DNA of 64,000 bases from Microvirga terrae (GTDB lineage: Bacteria; Pseudomonadota; Alphaproteobacteria; Rhizobiales; Beijerinckiaceae). How positions within the stretch are numbered: position 1 is the first letter of the stretch; the number at the start of each line of letters is the position of its first letter. Both the position numbers and the translations under genes were made by a program. Shown in pieces: positions 29,371 to 37,426 of this stretch. Location of the stretch: NCBI RefSeq assembly GCF_013307435.2, contig NZ_CP102846.1:434001-498000 (forward strand). Direction: 5' to 3'. A model generated the notes under the pieces. It was not told the DNA's origin and did not search any database. It worked only from the letters and a program-made list of their open reading frames with translations.

Positions 29371-30139
29371 CACGCTCATGCGGCGAGCATGTCAAACTGC
29401 TCTGAGAGTGATAGCTGCCGATTGCAGGCATACTTCGCCTGCTGCTTGCGCATCATATGCACCATCTCGATGCCGCCAAGGATCACACGGGCAGTGGCCG
29501 CGGACTGGAGCCCGAGCATGGGTCGGACCCGGCGCTTGATCGCGCGATGATCCTGCTCAATTCGGTTATTCAAGTAGCGGCTCTGCCGGATTCGGATCGC
29601 CTGTTGCCGGCGCCTTGAGCAATCCTGCAGACGGCTCTCTGCATCACACAACAGGATCGCTTCTTTGTTGGTTTGACTGCCATCGATCACAATCCTTTCG
29701 GGCCGACCGTGCCGCTTGAGGGCCTTGCGCAGGAACTGTTTGGCAGCGCTCAGATTGCGCCGCTCGCTGAACCAGAACTCGACGGTGTCGCCGTTGCTAT
29801 CGATGGCGCGGTACAAGTACATCCAACGTCCTCGGACCTTGATATAGGTTCATCGACGTGCCACTTCCCCGTGACGGCGCGCTTCCGCTGGTTGAAGCGC
29901 TCCAGCAGCAGTGGCGCGTAATGCACGGTCCAGCGATGGATGGTCGCGTGATCGACAGTGATGCCACGCTCGGCCATCATCTCTTCCAAGTTTCGAAGGC
30001 TGAGATTGTAGGCCAGATACCACCGGACGCAGAGCAGGATCACTGAGCGATCGAAATGACGGCCTTTGAACATCTAAACCTCCGGAGCTTGCCGGAGGGA
30101 TAGACAGAACCGAGTTACTGAACGGTTTGCGACGGAGCC
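29320..30139. mobile_element. IS6-family insertion sequence, 820 bp, defective
   Basis: Terminal repeats GGCTTCGTCGCAAATCC at 29320-29336 and, as reverse complement, GGCTCCGTCGCAAACC ending at 30139 match except for two bases. Flanking 8-mers (ccgctcga and cagacatg) differ, so no target duplication remains. Its end sequence and transposase differ from the element at 3.1-4.0 kb. Confidence 0.85.
29376..30073 (-). pseudogene. IS6-family transposase with a frameshift
   Basis: The N-terminal part (FKGRHFDRSVILLCVRWYLA, HTH, first Asp in GKWHVDE) is read from 30073. The C-terminal part (MYLYRAIDSNGDTVEFW, second Asp in VIDGSQTN, Glu in NNRIEQDHRAIKRR) is in another frame. Around 29850 the codons run GAT GAA CC where intact homologues have GAT GAA ACC TAT, so a single A has been lost. 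All DDE residues survive. The element is probably immobile unless a transposase acts in trans. Confidence 0.85.
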
Positions 30140-30168
30140 CAGACATGAGCTTGTCTCAGACTGGTCAG

Positions 30169-30471
30169 TTAATTGCCCTCAGAATTGATGTTCCGGGCAA
30201 GCCGCTCCAAGCCCAACCTTAGCTCGTCCATGTAAGCATCGTTCGATGGGTATGTTCGTGCGAGGCGCTCAAGACCACTCCTGAGCTCTGCCAAATGGCC
30301 ATCTTGAGCCTGAGCTGGTCTGCGGAGAGGGCTCGGTGTCACGGCGCTTTGGATCGTTGATGGGGTCGGAGCTGAAGTAGGCCGTTGCTCAGCCCATGCA
30401 AATTCCAGGGGCAGAACCGTCCACCCAAGCAAGGATGCCGTAGCAAGAATTCGGACTGACTCATTCTGCAT
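30169..30471 (-). CDS. Exported hypothetical protein, about 100 residues
   Basis: From the ATG at 30471, with GGGAG upstream, the protein has a signal peptide (VRILATASLLGWTVLPLEFAWA). A Pro/Ser/Thr-rich linker follows, then two imperfect copies of ELR-GLERLAR (AELRSGLERLARTYPSND and DELRLGLERLARNINS). The repeat may form a short helical hairpin. No family is recognised. It ends 30 bp from the IS6 element. Confidence 0.55.
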   Translation of the reverse strand: MQNESVRILATASLLGWTVLPLEFAWAEQRPTSAPTPSTIQSAVTPSPLRRPAQAQDGHLAELRSGLERLARTYPSNDAYMDELRLGLERLARNINSEGN

Positions 30472-30633
30472 TGGTCCCAAGCTCCCGGATGACTGCCATC
30501 AGAACTGTTCAAAACCCAACGCGTCACTTCATTTAACCTCACAGTCAGATTGATCCGCAACATCATCTTGGGAGCAGAGGCGGTACGGCTCGTACCACCT
30601 CGGGGTTAGGTCCTCATAGGCTATGTGTAGGGT

Positions 30634-30900
30634 TCAGGCGGATGCGTCAGGTGGCCCGCTCAGCGCATCGGGGCGCGGCCATGGAGTGAAATCCGGAATA
30701 GAGATGCCCAGGCTTTCCTCCAGCTCATCGGCCAGAGTTTTGAGGCGGTTCAGAGAGTGCGTGACGTGCCCGAGGTGCTCCTTGATGATGCAGAGCCGGA
30801 TCTCCCGCTCACGGCGGACATTCCAGCCGCGGGGACGGCGAGGAGCGGGGGCTACTTGGGTGCCGTCGACAGCGACAAGGCGAAGGTGAGAGTTACGCAT
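30634..30900 (-). CDS. Hypothetical protein, 88 residues
   Basis: AGGAAA lies eight bases before the ATG. A basic N terminus (RRPRGWNVRREREIRLC) is followed by an amphipathic helix (HVTHSLNRLKTLADELEESLG) and a proline-rich tail. Soluble, with no recognised domain. It lies 40 bp downstream of the next minus-strand gene and may be its operon partner. Confidence 0.5.
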   Translation of the reverse strand: MRNSHLRLVAVDGTQVAPAPRRPRGWNVRREREIRLCIIKEHLGHVTHSLNRLKTLADELEESLGISIPDFTPWPRPDALSGPPDASA

Positions 30901-30940
30901 GTGATGTTTCCTATGAAGTGCTGGTGAGGAAGCAGGCGAG

Positions 30941-31261
30941 TCAGTTCAGCGCGAGGGCGCGTTGGGCCTTGGCATGGCGCCAGATATTCTTGAGAGCGAA
31001 GCCCACGAGCTGGGACCAGGGAGCCTTGGATCCCTTGGCCTTCTGAGCACGGGCGGAGGCAATGGCCGCCTTCATGATGGCTGAGCGGTCATAGGAGCCA
31101 GCGACTGCCAAGGGAGCGGCAGCGGCCTCCTTGGCAAGGCGATCCAGGCGGGCAATCTCCACGGAACGTGCAGCGAGGAACCCCGGGGCGGCCGGAGCAA
31201 CACGGTCCTTGCGCAGGTCCCGCATCGCCGTGCTCCAATTTATGGTCCGCTGAGTGCTCAT
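30941..31261 (-). CDS. Hypothetical protein divergent from an XRE regulator
   Basis: 106 residues from the ATG at 31261 with GAGAGAAC upstream. Basic and Ala-rich, with helical segments (SVEIARLDRLAKEAAAAPLA and YDRSAIMKAAIASARAQKAKG). No TM segment and no recognised family. It shares a 113-bp divergent promoter region with the XRE gene, where two copies of TAGGTATCTAG occur, so it is probably under that regulator's control. Confidence 0.55.
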   Translation of the reverse strand: MSTQRTINWSTAMRDLRKDRVAPAAPGFLAARSVEIARLDRLAKEAAAAPLAVAGSYDRSAIMKAAIASARAQKAKGSKAPWSQLVGFALKNIWRHAKAQRALALN

Positions 31262-31276
31262 TTCAGTTCTCTCGCC

Positions 31277-31344
31277 TAGGTATCTAGGTATGAGAACTAG
31301 TTTGGTCTCTGAACTGTTCGTTATCAATAGGTATCTAGTTATGG
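31277..31344. promoter_or_regulatory. Paired operator-like repeats in divergent promoter
   Basis: TAGGTATCTAGGTATG at 31277-31292 and TAGGTATCTAGTTATG at 31328-31343 match at 15 of 16 bases, 51 bp apart. The core TAGGTATCTA is nearly palindromic. They lie between the divergent genes at 31261 (-) and 31375 (+), where an XRE repressor would bind for autoregulation. Confidence 0.6.
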
Positions 31345-31374
31345 TACATAAAAGTCGGGTTCTAAGAGGCAAAT

Positions 31375-31620
31375 ATGCTGACGACTGGAAATCAACTGAA
31401 GGCCGCACGTGCGCTTATAGGGATGGACCAATCCGACCTAGCGGAGCGGGCCGGAGTAAACGTGAACACGATCCGCAATATGGAAGCGTCCGGCATAGGT
31501 CCGATAGCCGGACGAGCCCAAAACGTACACCTTGTCCAAGCCGCCCTAGAAGCCGCAGGGATTGAGTTCCTCAATCATGGGCAGCCAGGTGTCCGAGTTC
31601 GGAAGCAGGCCGAGTCATAA
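31375..31620 (+). CDS. Small XRE-family HTH regulator
   Basis: 81 residues, essentially one Cro/CI-type helix-turn-helix: GNQLKAARALIGMDQSDLAERAGVNVNTIRNMEASG, followed by AALEAAGIEFLNHGQPGVRV. This last part is the typical tail of short alphaproteobacterial XRE regulators. It heads a tightly packed three-gene set (gaps of 2 bp each) and probably represses its own divergent promoter through the repeats at 31277-31344. No metabolite domain is present. Confidence 0.85.
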   Translation: MLTTGNQLKAARALIGMDQSDLAERAGVNVNTIRNMEASGIGPIAGRAQNVHLVQAALEAAGIEFLNHGQPGVRVRKQAES

Positions 31621-31622
31621 GC

Positions 31623-31871
31623 ATGTCCTACACACTTTCTCGGCTTGCACCCGGCAGCTACGATGTCTTGCTGGATGGAGCGGTTATCGCCAGCGTTGTC
31701 CGAAGTGGCAAGACGAACGACGCCATGTGGACTGTAGAACTCCTGATCAACCACCCTCCAGAGGAAAGGTCGGCACCCTTCACAGAGACAGAGCACACGT
31801 TCGGGAGCTTAGATGAAGCGCAGAGGTGGCTCTGGCACACTGAGATCCGTGATGCAGGTGGGGATCGCTAG
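31623..31871 (+). CDS. Hypothetical protein in XRE operon
   Basis: 82 residues starting two bases after the XRE stop. The sequence (YTLSRLAPGSYDVLLDGAVIASVVRSGKTNDAMWTVEL) looks like a compact beta-rich domain, with a helical end (EAQRWLWHTEIRDAGG). It resembles small proteins annotated as hypothetical in rhizobiales plasmid and prophage regions. Translation is probably coupled to the XRE gene. Confidence 0.65.
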   Translation: MSYTLSRLAPGSYDVLLDGAVIASVVRSGKTNDAMWTVELLINHPPEERSAPFTETEHTFGSLDEAQRWLWHTEIRDAGGDR

Positions 31872-31873
31872 GC

Positions 31874-32152
31874 ATGGCTGACGTCATTCAGTTCCCAAAG
31901 CGCCCAGAGACGCAGACCCTACACTTCGATGAGAAGCATGCCTTCGGCGAAATCGGCGGCCTTATGCTTTCTCTTGTGCAGGAACGGGCGAAGGACGATG
32001 CGCCGTTCACACTGGTCCTGCTGGGCGGAAACGATGGATTCTTCCCCTTGGAATCCTTTGAGCCGACCCCAGAGGGGTTTGAGTTCGCCAAGATTGCCGG
32101 TGAGATTGCCCTGCGAACACTAGCGGTTGGCCACGATAATTGGGCTGAGTAA
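31874..32152 (+). CDS. Hypothetical protein in XRE operon
   Basis: 92 residues, two bases after the previous stop. It has a conserved-looking N terminus MADVIQFPKRPETQTL and an acidic body (GGNDGFFPLESFEPTPEGFEFAK). No TM helix or signal. VIQFPKRP is a frequent opening of short proteins in this group, but no function is known. Last gene of the three-gene set. Confidence 0.6.
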   Translation: MADVIQFPKRPETQTLHFDEKHAFGEIGGLMLSLVQERAKDDAPFTLVLLGGNDGFFPLESFEPTPEGFEFAKIAGEIALRTLAVGHDNWAE

Positions 32153-32247
32153 CCTGTAAGCACAACATGGGTCTACTAAATACCGAATGGCGCCTGAATC
32201 GGATTGCTCATACAGTCGTTGAGGAACTTGCTGCGGGGCATTCAAAA

Positions 32248-33819
32248 ATGAAGAAGCTTAGAGAGGTCGCCGGTATCTCTTTGCTTCTTGCTGCGTGCCC
32301 AAGCGCCCAAGCCGCGGAAATCAAAGTCATTCCGGAAAAGGATATCGCTATTGTATCGGTCGAGGGTGAGTTCAACCTTCGAGACGAGGATGTGTTCACC
32401 GAAAAGGTCTTGCGCCTCAAAGACGCTATCGTGATGTTTGACAGCATCGGTGGCAACCTCATCGCAGGTATAGAAATCGGTAAAGCTATCCGTCTCAAAG
32501 GTTTCAGCACCCTTGTTCCTGATGACGCTCTCTGCGCATCTGCATGCGCCCTTGCTTGGCTCGGGGGAAAAACAAGATGGGCTGGACCCGAGGCGCGGAT
32601 TGCGTTTCACGCGGCTTGGAAGCTGGAGAATGGCAGAAAAACCGAAGCAGGGACAGGCAATGCCTTGGTTGGAGCCTATCTCCAATCCCTCGGACTGAGC
32701 CAAGATGCAATCGTCTTCTTCACCAGCGCGCCACCCGACGGCGCCGAGATGCTGAGCTTCCAAAAGGCCGAACTTCTGGGTGTCGCTGTGAAGAAGTTTG
32801 AGATCCCGCCGGAGCGCCGGCAGACCGCTACGAAGCAGGAGACCCCGCAGCCCTCGGCACTTCCAGATCCTGACGCAAGTTACTATGATCCGAACGCACG
32901 GACTCTTTATCCTGAAGCTGCCAGCCCGGCGTCACCGGCTGAAACCAAGACGGTCGCGCTGCCTCCTGTTCAGAGACCAGCGTACGCAGTACGGCGCCCG
33001 GAGGAACCTGTGCTTGAGCCACAGGTCCTAGACCTAGCAAGCCTGGAAGCCGCTGCGCAGGTTCAGCGTCGGCTTCAAGAGCGTGGTTTCTTTCAAGGCC
33101 TGATCGATGGCGTATGGGGGCGGAGATCCCGTGTAGCCCTCCGGGATTTCAAAATTCGCAATGGCCTGGGCTCGGATGATAGATGGGACCTAAGAACCCA
33201 GCTTGCGATCTTTGACGATCGATATACCGCCGCTCCCGCCACCTATGTAGCCACTCTCTCCGAGACGAATGTTGCTGGGCTATATATGCCTTTTGCAGCC
33301 CGCGAAGGAGCGTCCCTGCATCCCTTGAATCCCGGTGATGCTCTGGCGATCCAACAGCGTCTGTCTCAGCTTAGTTATTACCGAAAGGTTGGCGACGGCG
33401 TCTGGGGTATGGCCTCACGATCAGCCCTCACGGATTTCAAAGTTGCCAATGGCCTGCCGGCCAACGACACCTGGGATAGGACGGTCGAAGAAGCCATCAA
33501 GGGATCGTCTGCAATCCCATCTACGGACACGCCATTTGGGGAGTGGGTGCAGCAGGGAACTGCCTGTGGCGATCCGAACAACCAGCGACGACTTGTTATT
33601 TCCTCGAAAGACGTGATTGCGGGTGTCAGCACCTGCCAGTTTGATCCACCGCTACAGCGCTCCCGCGATGGATGGCGCACTGAAGGAACATGTGTACGAG
33701 CCGGCGCGGCTGCCTCCGCGCGGGTTCACTTTCAGCTTTTCGATGGGCGCCTCGTTGACCGGTCGGTCGTTGGTAGTGTTGCGACTGAGAAGCCTCCGGT
33801 ATTCAGACGGTGTATGTAA
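32248..33819 (+). CDS. Exported ClpP-like protein with two peptidoglycan-binding-like repeats
   Basis: 523 residues from the ATG at 32248, which opens a signal peptide (KKLREVAGISLLLAACPSAQA). Residues 25-180 form a ClpP/crotonase-like periplasmic domain of the COG3904 type. SIGGNLIAGIEIGKAIRLKG gives the oxyanion-side glycines, and DDALCASACALAWLGG has the Ser expected to be the nucleophile. After a Pro-rich linker come two PG_binding_1-like units, each with a Q-RL motif (VQRRLQERGFFQG-IDGVWG and IQQRLSQLSYYRK-GDGVWG), ending near residue 425. The C-terminal 100 residues (CGDPNNQRRLVISSKDVI) are a separate unknown domain. It may bind or process cell-wall material. Confidence 0.75.
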   Translation: MKKLREVAGISLLLAACPSAQAAEIKVIPEKDIAIVSVEGEFNLRDEDVFTEKVLRLKDAIVMFDSIGGNLIAGIEIGKAIRLKGFSTLVPDDALCASACALAWLGGKTRWAGPEARIAFHAAWKLENGRKTEAGTGNALVGAYLQSLGLSQDAIVFFTSAPPDGAEMLSFQKAELLGVAVKKFEIPPERRQTATKQETPQPSALPDPDASYYDPNARTLYPEAASPASPAETKTVALPPVQRPAYAVRRPEEPVLEPQVLDLASLEAAAQVQRRLQERGFFQGLIDGVWGRRSRVALRDFKIRNGLGSDDRWDLRTQLAIFDDRYTAAPATYVATLSETNVAGLYMPFAAREGASLHPLNPGDALAIQQRLSQLSYYRKVGDGVWGMASRSALTDFKVANGLPANDTWDRTVEEAIKGSSAIPSTDTPFGEWVQQGTACGDPNNQRRLVISSKDVIAGVSTCQFDPPLQRSRDGWRTEGTCVRAGAAASARVHFQLFDGRLVDRSVVGSVATEKPPVFRRCM

Positions 33820-33876
33820 TGTGGCTTGCTAGACAATGGCCTGAGTGGAGATAGTCAACGTCTCGAAGGAGCACCC

Positions 33877-34212
33877 ATGACAAAGCCCGTTCCTCTTACA
33901 GTTCAGGCGTCGCTGGCCCCTCAGAACCTCTGGCAAGACATTCTTCCCTGGACGTTCAACCAGCAAGGTATGCAGTTCGGGCTCTTCAACATCAGTCTTG
34001 GACAGACGCCGCGCCCTGATATTGAGCAAAAGGTTCTTGATGAAGTCGGGAGTTATGGCCGACAACTCGGACGGATTGGAGACGCACTGGAGGTGCTTCT
34101 AAACCATGTGAAGCTGGAAAATCTCACCCCTGCGGAGGAGGACGCAATCGACATACTGCGGGGCCAATTGGCTCAGGTTCGTCGGATAAAGCGACGCGCC
34201 GAGCGGAGGTAG
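33877..34212 (+). CDS. Hypothetical protein, 111 residues
   Basis: AAGGAG is five bases before the ATG at 33877. The sequence contains QDILPWTFNQQGMQFGLFNISLG, then a helical half (IEQKVLDEVGSYGRQLGRIGDALEVLLNH, LTPAEEDAIDILRGQLAQV) and a basic tail. The second half resembles a small coiled-coil dimer. No family is recognised. It follows the ClpP-like gene by 57 bp. Confidence 0.6.
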   Translation: MTKPVPLTVQASLAPQNLWQDILPWTFNQQGMQFGLFNISLGQTPRPDIEQKVLDEVGSYGRQLGRIGDALEVLLNHVKLENLTPAEEDAIDILRGQLAQVRRIKRRAERR

Positions 34213-34315
34213 GGATAGAGGTTAAGACTGAGTGAGCCGGTTCCGGCAATACCAGGTCGCCCGGTCTCGGATCCCGTGGATCGGGGCTGCCAACCATGTC
34301 GTTCTCCTGGCAGGA

Positions 34316-34663
34316 TTACCCCAAGATCACACCCGGATCACCCGCATGGGGCAGGCCAAGGCTATCCGTATCAAGGATCTCGAGCCGGATTTCGAAATCA
34401 GGGTCATAAACGAGAATGGCCGCATCCTGCTCGTCGCCGTCTCCCGGGCTATCCAGGAACCAGCCCTCATCCGGATCCGGATCTCCGACATCCAGACCCA
34501 CATCTAGGCTCTCGACGAGGTACAGGGCGAGACGATCGTTAATCAGCGTGCCGTCATTCTCGCCGAAGAGGATCTTGGGTTCGCCCTGAGGATCCCAGAT
34601 GACGTGCTGGCGCTCTCGTCCGGGGCGGGCGATGAACAGCGTCCATTGCGACGATGGGCTCAT
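34316..34663 (-). CDS. Hypothetical protein, truncated paralogue of the 22.3-kb gene
   Basis: 115 residues. Residues 1-98 align closely with the product of 22340-22753 (shared SSQWTLFIARPGRERQH, DEGWFLDSPG and PDFE-RLEILD). The C terminus then differs and is 22 residues shorter. The same AGAAG ribosome site precedes the ATG. Upstream is a relic of the second gene of that locus, so this is a decayed duplicate. Whether it is expressed is unclear. Confidence 0.5.
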   Translation of the reverse strand: MSPSSQWTLFIARPGRERQHVIWDPQGEPKILFGENDGTLINDRLALYLVESLDVGLDVGDPDPDEGWFLDSPGDGDEQDAAILVYDPDFEIRLEILDTDSLGLPHAGDPGVILG

Positions 34664-34715
34664 GGGCTTCTTATCTGAAGATCTGTCGGGGGAGCTTACT
34701 CTGCCTCAATGACAA

Positions 34716-34928
34716 CTAGCACTCCTGCCTTCGGATCAGTATTGCGGTCCGAGCATCCAATTTCCCATCTCCATTAAGGGCATCGAAGGCGCGGTTCGCC
34801 AGGCAGTGGGGACCGGCCCCCTCCCGCTCCACACCCTCAGGTTGCGGGCGCGTGTCATGCCTGGTCTTAGCGGAGCGCCCATTCCCAGCGCGCAACAAGA
34901 CACCGAGGTGACTGTCAGCAGCGCTCAC
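34716..34928 (-). pseudogene. Relic of the exported hypothetical protein at 22.8 kb
   Basis: Only the last part of the 22828-23592 product can be recognised (VEREGAGPHCLANRAFDALNGDGK against VEREEGLLAGPRRLTNRAFDALDEVGD), with small indels and a frame change near the end. The DNA between 34376 and 34860 matches 22465-22965 over its length, including the intergenic part. Confidence 0.6.
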
Positions 34929-35013
34929 GGTTCGATGGGACCACGAGGGATGTAGGCGGGGCCCATGCTCCTCTTGGCTCCCAAGCTGCTGAATTCAAAA
35001 CACAAACCTCGAT

Positions 35014-35031
35014 TTGTTAGGTTCGGTTATG
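35014..35031. promoter_or_regulatory. Operator-like site upstream of the catabolic operon
   Basis: TTGTTAGGTTCGGTTATG shares the TTGTTAGG and GTTATG blocks of the 19-bp element at 35113 and 43735, but in the opposite order. It has a central CG, as in LacI-family operators. It lies 147 bp upstream of the Rieske gene. Confidence 0.4.
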
Positions 35032-35112
35032 CTCACATCACTCTGAGATGATTAGATCTTAAGGATAAACAACTCCTAACTTGCGCCGATGTTTGCTTTT
35101 TGATAGGGTTTA

Positions 35113-35131
35113 CCTAACAAAACATAACAAC
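35113..35131 (+). promoter_or_regulatory. 19-bp operator repeated upstream of the binding-protein gene
   Basis: CCTAACAAAACATAACAAC here is identical to the minus-strand sequence at 43735-43753. In both places it points the same way relative to the gene downstream (29 bp before the Rieske start, 123 bp before the binding-protein start). A TTGCTT about 20 bp upstream could be the -35 box, which would put this site over the -10 region, suitable for repression. Confidence 0.65.
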
Positions 35132-35160
35132 GCCTAAAGGCGGATTTGGAGGAAACAACG

Positions 35161-35574
35161 GTGAGTAAGCACATCGTGGCTCCCGTCACGGAATTTTTGG
35201 CCGGAACCCACAGGCTGGTCCACGTCAATGGTCGACCGATCGCCGTCTTCAACGTCAGCGGCGAATTCTTCGGGATCGCCAACGCTTGCCCGCATCAGGG
35301 CGGCAGCCTTTGCGACGGTCATCTCGGCAGCCTCGTGACCTCCGACGCCCCTGGGGAATACCGTCTCGAACGAAAAGGAGAAATCCTCCGCTGCCCTTGG
35401 CACGGCTGGGAGTTCGATATCCGGTCGGGCCAGTCCTGGTGCGATCCGGCGAGGATCCGCACCCGGCGTTACCAGGTCGACGTCAAGGAGGGCTCTGAGC
35501 TGGTGAAAGGGCCGTATGTCGCCGACACATTTCCGGTGTCGGTCGAAGATCGATATGTCGTCATCGAGGTTTGA
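35161..35574 (+). CDS. Rieske-type [2Fe-2S] ferredoxin
   Basis: 137 residues from the GTG at 35161 (GGAGG at eight bases). The cluster-binding motifs are C-P-H (NACPHQGGSLC) and C-P-W-H (LRCPWHGWEF), 40-odd residues apart. This is the C-x-H / C-x2-H pattern of Rieske ferredoxins that pass electrons to oxygenases. There is no catalytic oxygenase domain. It is the first gene of an eight-gene plus-strand operon that ends with a flavin reductase, so the pair may form one electron-transfer chain. Its position next to sugar permeases is unusual. Alternative role: redox sensor. Confidence 0.85.
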   Translation: MSKHIVAPVTEFLAGTHRLVHVNGRPIAVFNVSGEFFGIANACPHQGGSLCDGHLGSLVTSDAPGEYRLERKGEILRCPWHGWEFDIRSGQSWCDPARIRTRRYQVDVKEGSELVKGPYVADTFPVSVEDRYVVIEV

Positions 35575-35599
35575 AGCCGCAAACAGGCAGGAGATTGCC

Positions 35600-36553
35600 T
35601 TGGATCAACGCGTCAGTTCTTACATGCTTGAGATGCCTGAGACAGACTTGAGAATGGCCTCCAGCAAGCGCTTTGGAAGCGTATTGTCATCCTGGGTCGA
35701 CAAGCACTTTGCCATCCTGACGGTCATGCCGACATTGACCGTTACAATCCTTGTGTTCGGTCTGCCTCTGATCCTGTCACTCATGTTGAGCTTTCAAGGA
35801 TGGAGTGCGCAGCAAAGCCTGTTCGGCGGCCGCTTCGTGGGCTTCGCCAACTATATCGATCTTTTCAGCGACCCTCAATTCACCCAAGCCCTGTGGCTTA
35901 CAATCGCCTATACGGTGATCACTGTCTTCCTTGAGCTCACAATTGGCTTGGGAGTGGCGCTTCTGCTCAACAAGGATGTTCCCTTCGTCAAAGCATTCCG
36001 CACCGCCTTGATCGTACCGATGATGATCACGCCGATCGTCGCGTCGATGTGCTGGAAGCTGCTGCTTGACCCAAACTACGGCATCGTCGATTACTTTATC
36101 GGCAGTCCGATCCTCTGGCTCGGCGATCCGACCTTGGCGAGGATCTCCGTCGGCTTCGTGAATGTGTGGCAGAATGCTCCATACGTGGCAATCTTGCTTC
36201 TGGCAGGCCTGCGATCCCTGCCGTCGGAACCCATCGAAGCCGCGGCCATCGATGGCGCCACCCGCTTCCAGATCTTCCGGCACGTGACCTTTCCGCTTCT
36301 CACCCCGTACATCGTCGTCGCCCTGCTGCTGCGGACCATCTTCGAGTTCCGGACATTCGATAACGTCTGGGTCATGACCGGCGGCGGGCCCGCCGATGCC
36401 ACGAAGCTTTTGTCGGTCTACACCTTCATGACGTCGTTCTTCGCCTTCGATATGAGCCTCGGCGCCGCCGCATCGTGGATCATGTTGCTCATCGTCTTCG
36501 TCTTCTGCGTCCTTTTCGTCGCAGCATCCCGCCGGAAGGAGAACGCCCTATGA
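35600..36553 (+). CDS. ABC sugar transporter permease (CUT1, MalF-like)
   Basis: 317 residues from the TTG at 35600, which has AGGAG seven bases upstream; an ATG at 35624 is also possible. Six TM helices are evident, starting with ILTVMPTLTVTILVFGLPLIL. The ABC-contact EAA loop is EAAAIDGATRFQIFRHVTFP near residue 215. CUT1 permeases import mono- and oligosaccharides or polyols. The gene overlaps the next permease by ATGA. The ATPase and binding protein of this importer appear to be the separate genes at 49.6 and 42.3 kb. Confidence 0.9.
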   Translation: MDQRVSSYMLEMPETDLRMASSKRFGSVLSSWVDKHFAILTVMPTLTVTILVFGLPLILSLMLSFQGWSAQQSLFGGRFVGFANYIDLFSDPQFTQALWLTIAYTVITVFLELTIGLGVALLLNKDVPFVKAFRTALIVPMMITPIVASMCWKLLLDPNYGIVDYFIGSPILWLGDPTLARISVGFVNVWQNAPYVAILLLAGLRSLPSEPIEAAAIDGATRFQIFRHVTFPLLTPYIVVALLLRTIFEFRTFDNVWVMTGGGPADATKLLSVYTFMTSFFAFDMSLGAAASWIMLLIVFVFCVLFVAASRRKENAL

Positions 36554-37392
36554 GTGTCGCATCGAGTCGCCGGAACCGTGTCATCGGCATCAGCCTTACA
36601 TACTTCGGGCTGATCATGCTTCTGGTCATTTTCATCGGACCGCTCCTTTGGGTCCTCGGGTTGTCTCTCAAGACCCGCGCGCAGATCTTCGTCACGCCGC
36701 CGGTCCTGTTCTGGACGCCGACATTCGAGCACTACGCCAGGGTGTTGACCCAAGCCGACTTCATCGCGTCCTTCATGAACAGCCTGACCGTGACCTCGGC
36801 ATCGGTTGCCTTGTCCCTAGTGATCGGCGTCCCGGCCTCCTATGTCTTCGCACGGTTCCGGTTCGTCGGAAGCGGAGCGGTATTTTATAGCCTGCTTCTC
36901 ATGCGGATGCTTCCACCTGTAGCCATCCTGCTGCCGATTTTCATCCTGTTCACCCGCCTTGGTATAGCCAACAGCCGGATCGGCCTTATCATCGCCTATA
37001 CGACATTTAGCCTTCCGCTGATCGTCTGGATCATGCGCGATTTCTTCGAAGGGCTGCCCAAGGAGCTCGAGGAGGCGGCCTATATCGACGGTGCTTCGCG
37101 CATGACGACGTTCTTACGCATCGTGCTTCCGCTTGCGCGGCCAGGCATCGTCACCGCATCCATTCTCTGTCTGCTTCTCGCTTGGAACGACTTCATCTTC
37201 GCGGCCATCCTGACCAACAACGCCACTCGCACCTTGCCTGTCCTCATGGCGACTTATGCAGGGGCCGAGACGGGAACGGATTGGGGATCGATGACGGCCT
37301 CAGGTGTTCTCGTGGTCATCCCGGTGATCATCTTTTCCCTTATGGTGCAGCGCCACCTGGTTGCAGGGCTGTCAGCCGGCAGCGTGAAATAG
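36550..37392 (+). CDS. ABC sugar transporter permease (CUT1, MalG-like)
   Basis: 280 residues. The ATG overlaps the previous stop (ATGA) and has AAGGAG upstream, so translation is coupled. Six TM helices, with the EAA loop LEEAAYIDGASRMTTFLRIVLP near residue 180 and the MalG-type ending (LMVQRHLVAGLSAGSVK). It is the partner of the preceding permease in a heterodimeric channel for a sugar-like solute. Confidence 0.92.
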   Translation: MSVASSRRNRVIGISLTYFGLIMLLVIFIGPLLWVLGLSLKTRAQIFVTPPVLFWTPTFEHYARVLTQADFIASFMNSLTVTSASVALSLVIGVPASYVFARFRFVGSGAVFYSLLLMRMLPPVAILLPIFILFTRLGIANSRIGLIIAYTTFSLPLIVWIMRDFFEGLPKELEEAAYIDGASRMTTFLRIVLPLARPGIVTASILCLLLAWNDFIFAAILTNNATRTLPVLMATYAGAETGTDWGSMTASGVLVVIPVIIFSLMVQRHLVAGLSAGSVK

Positions 37393-37426
37393 GTTGAAAA
37401 TTTCGACGCCGGCGAAGGAGCCAGAG

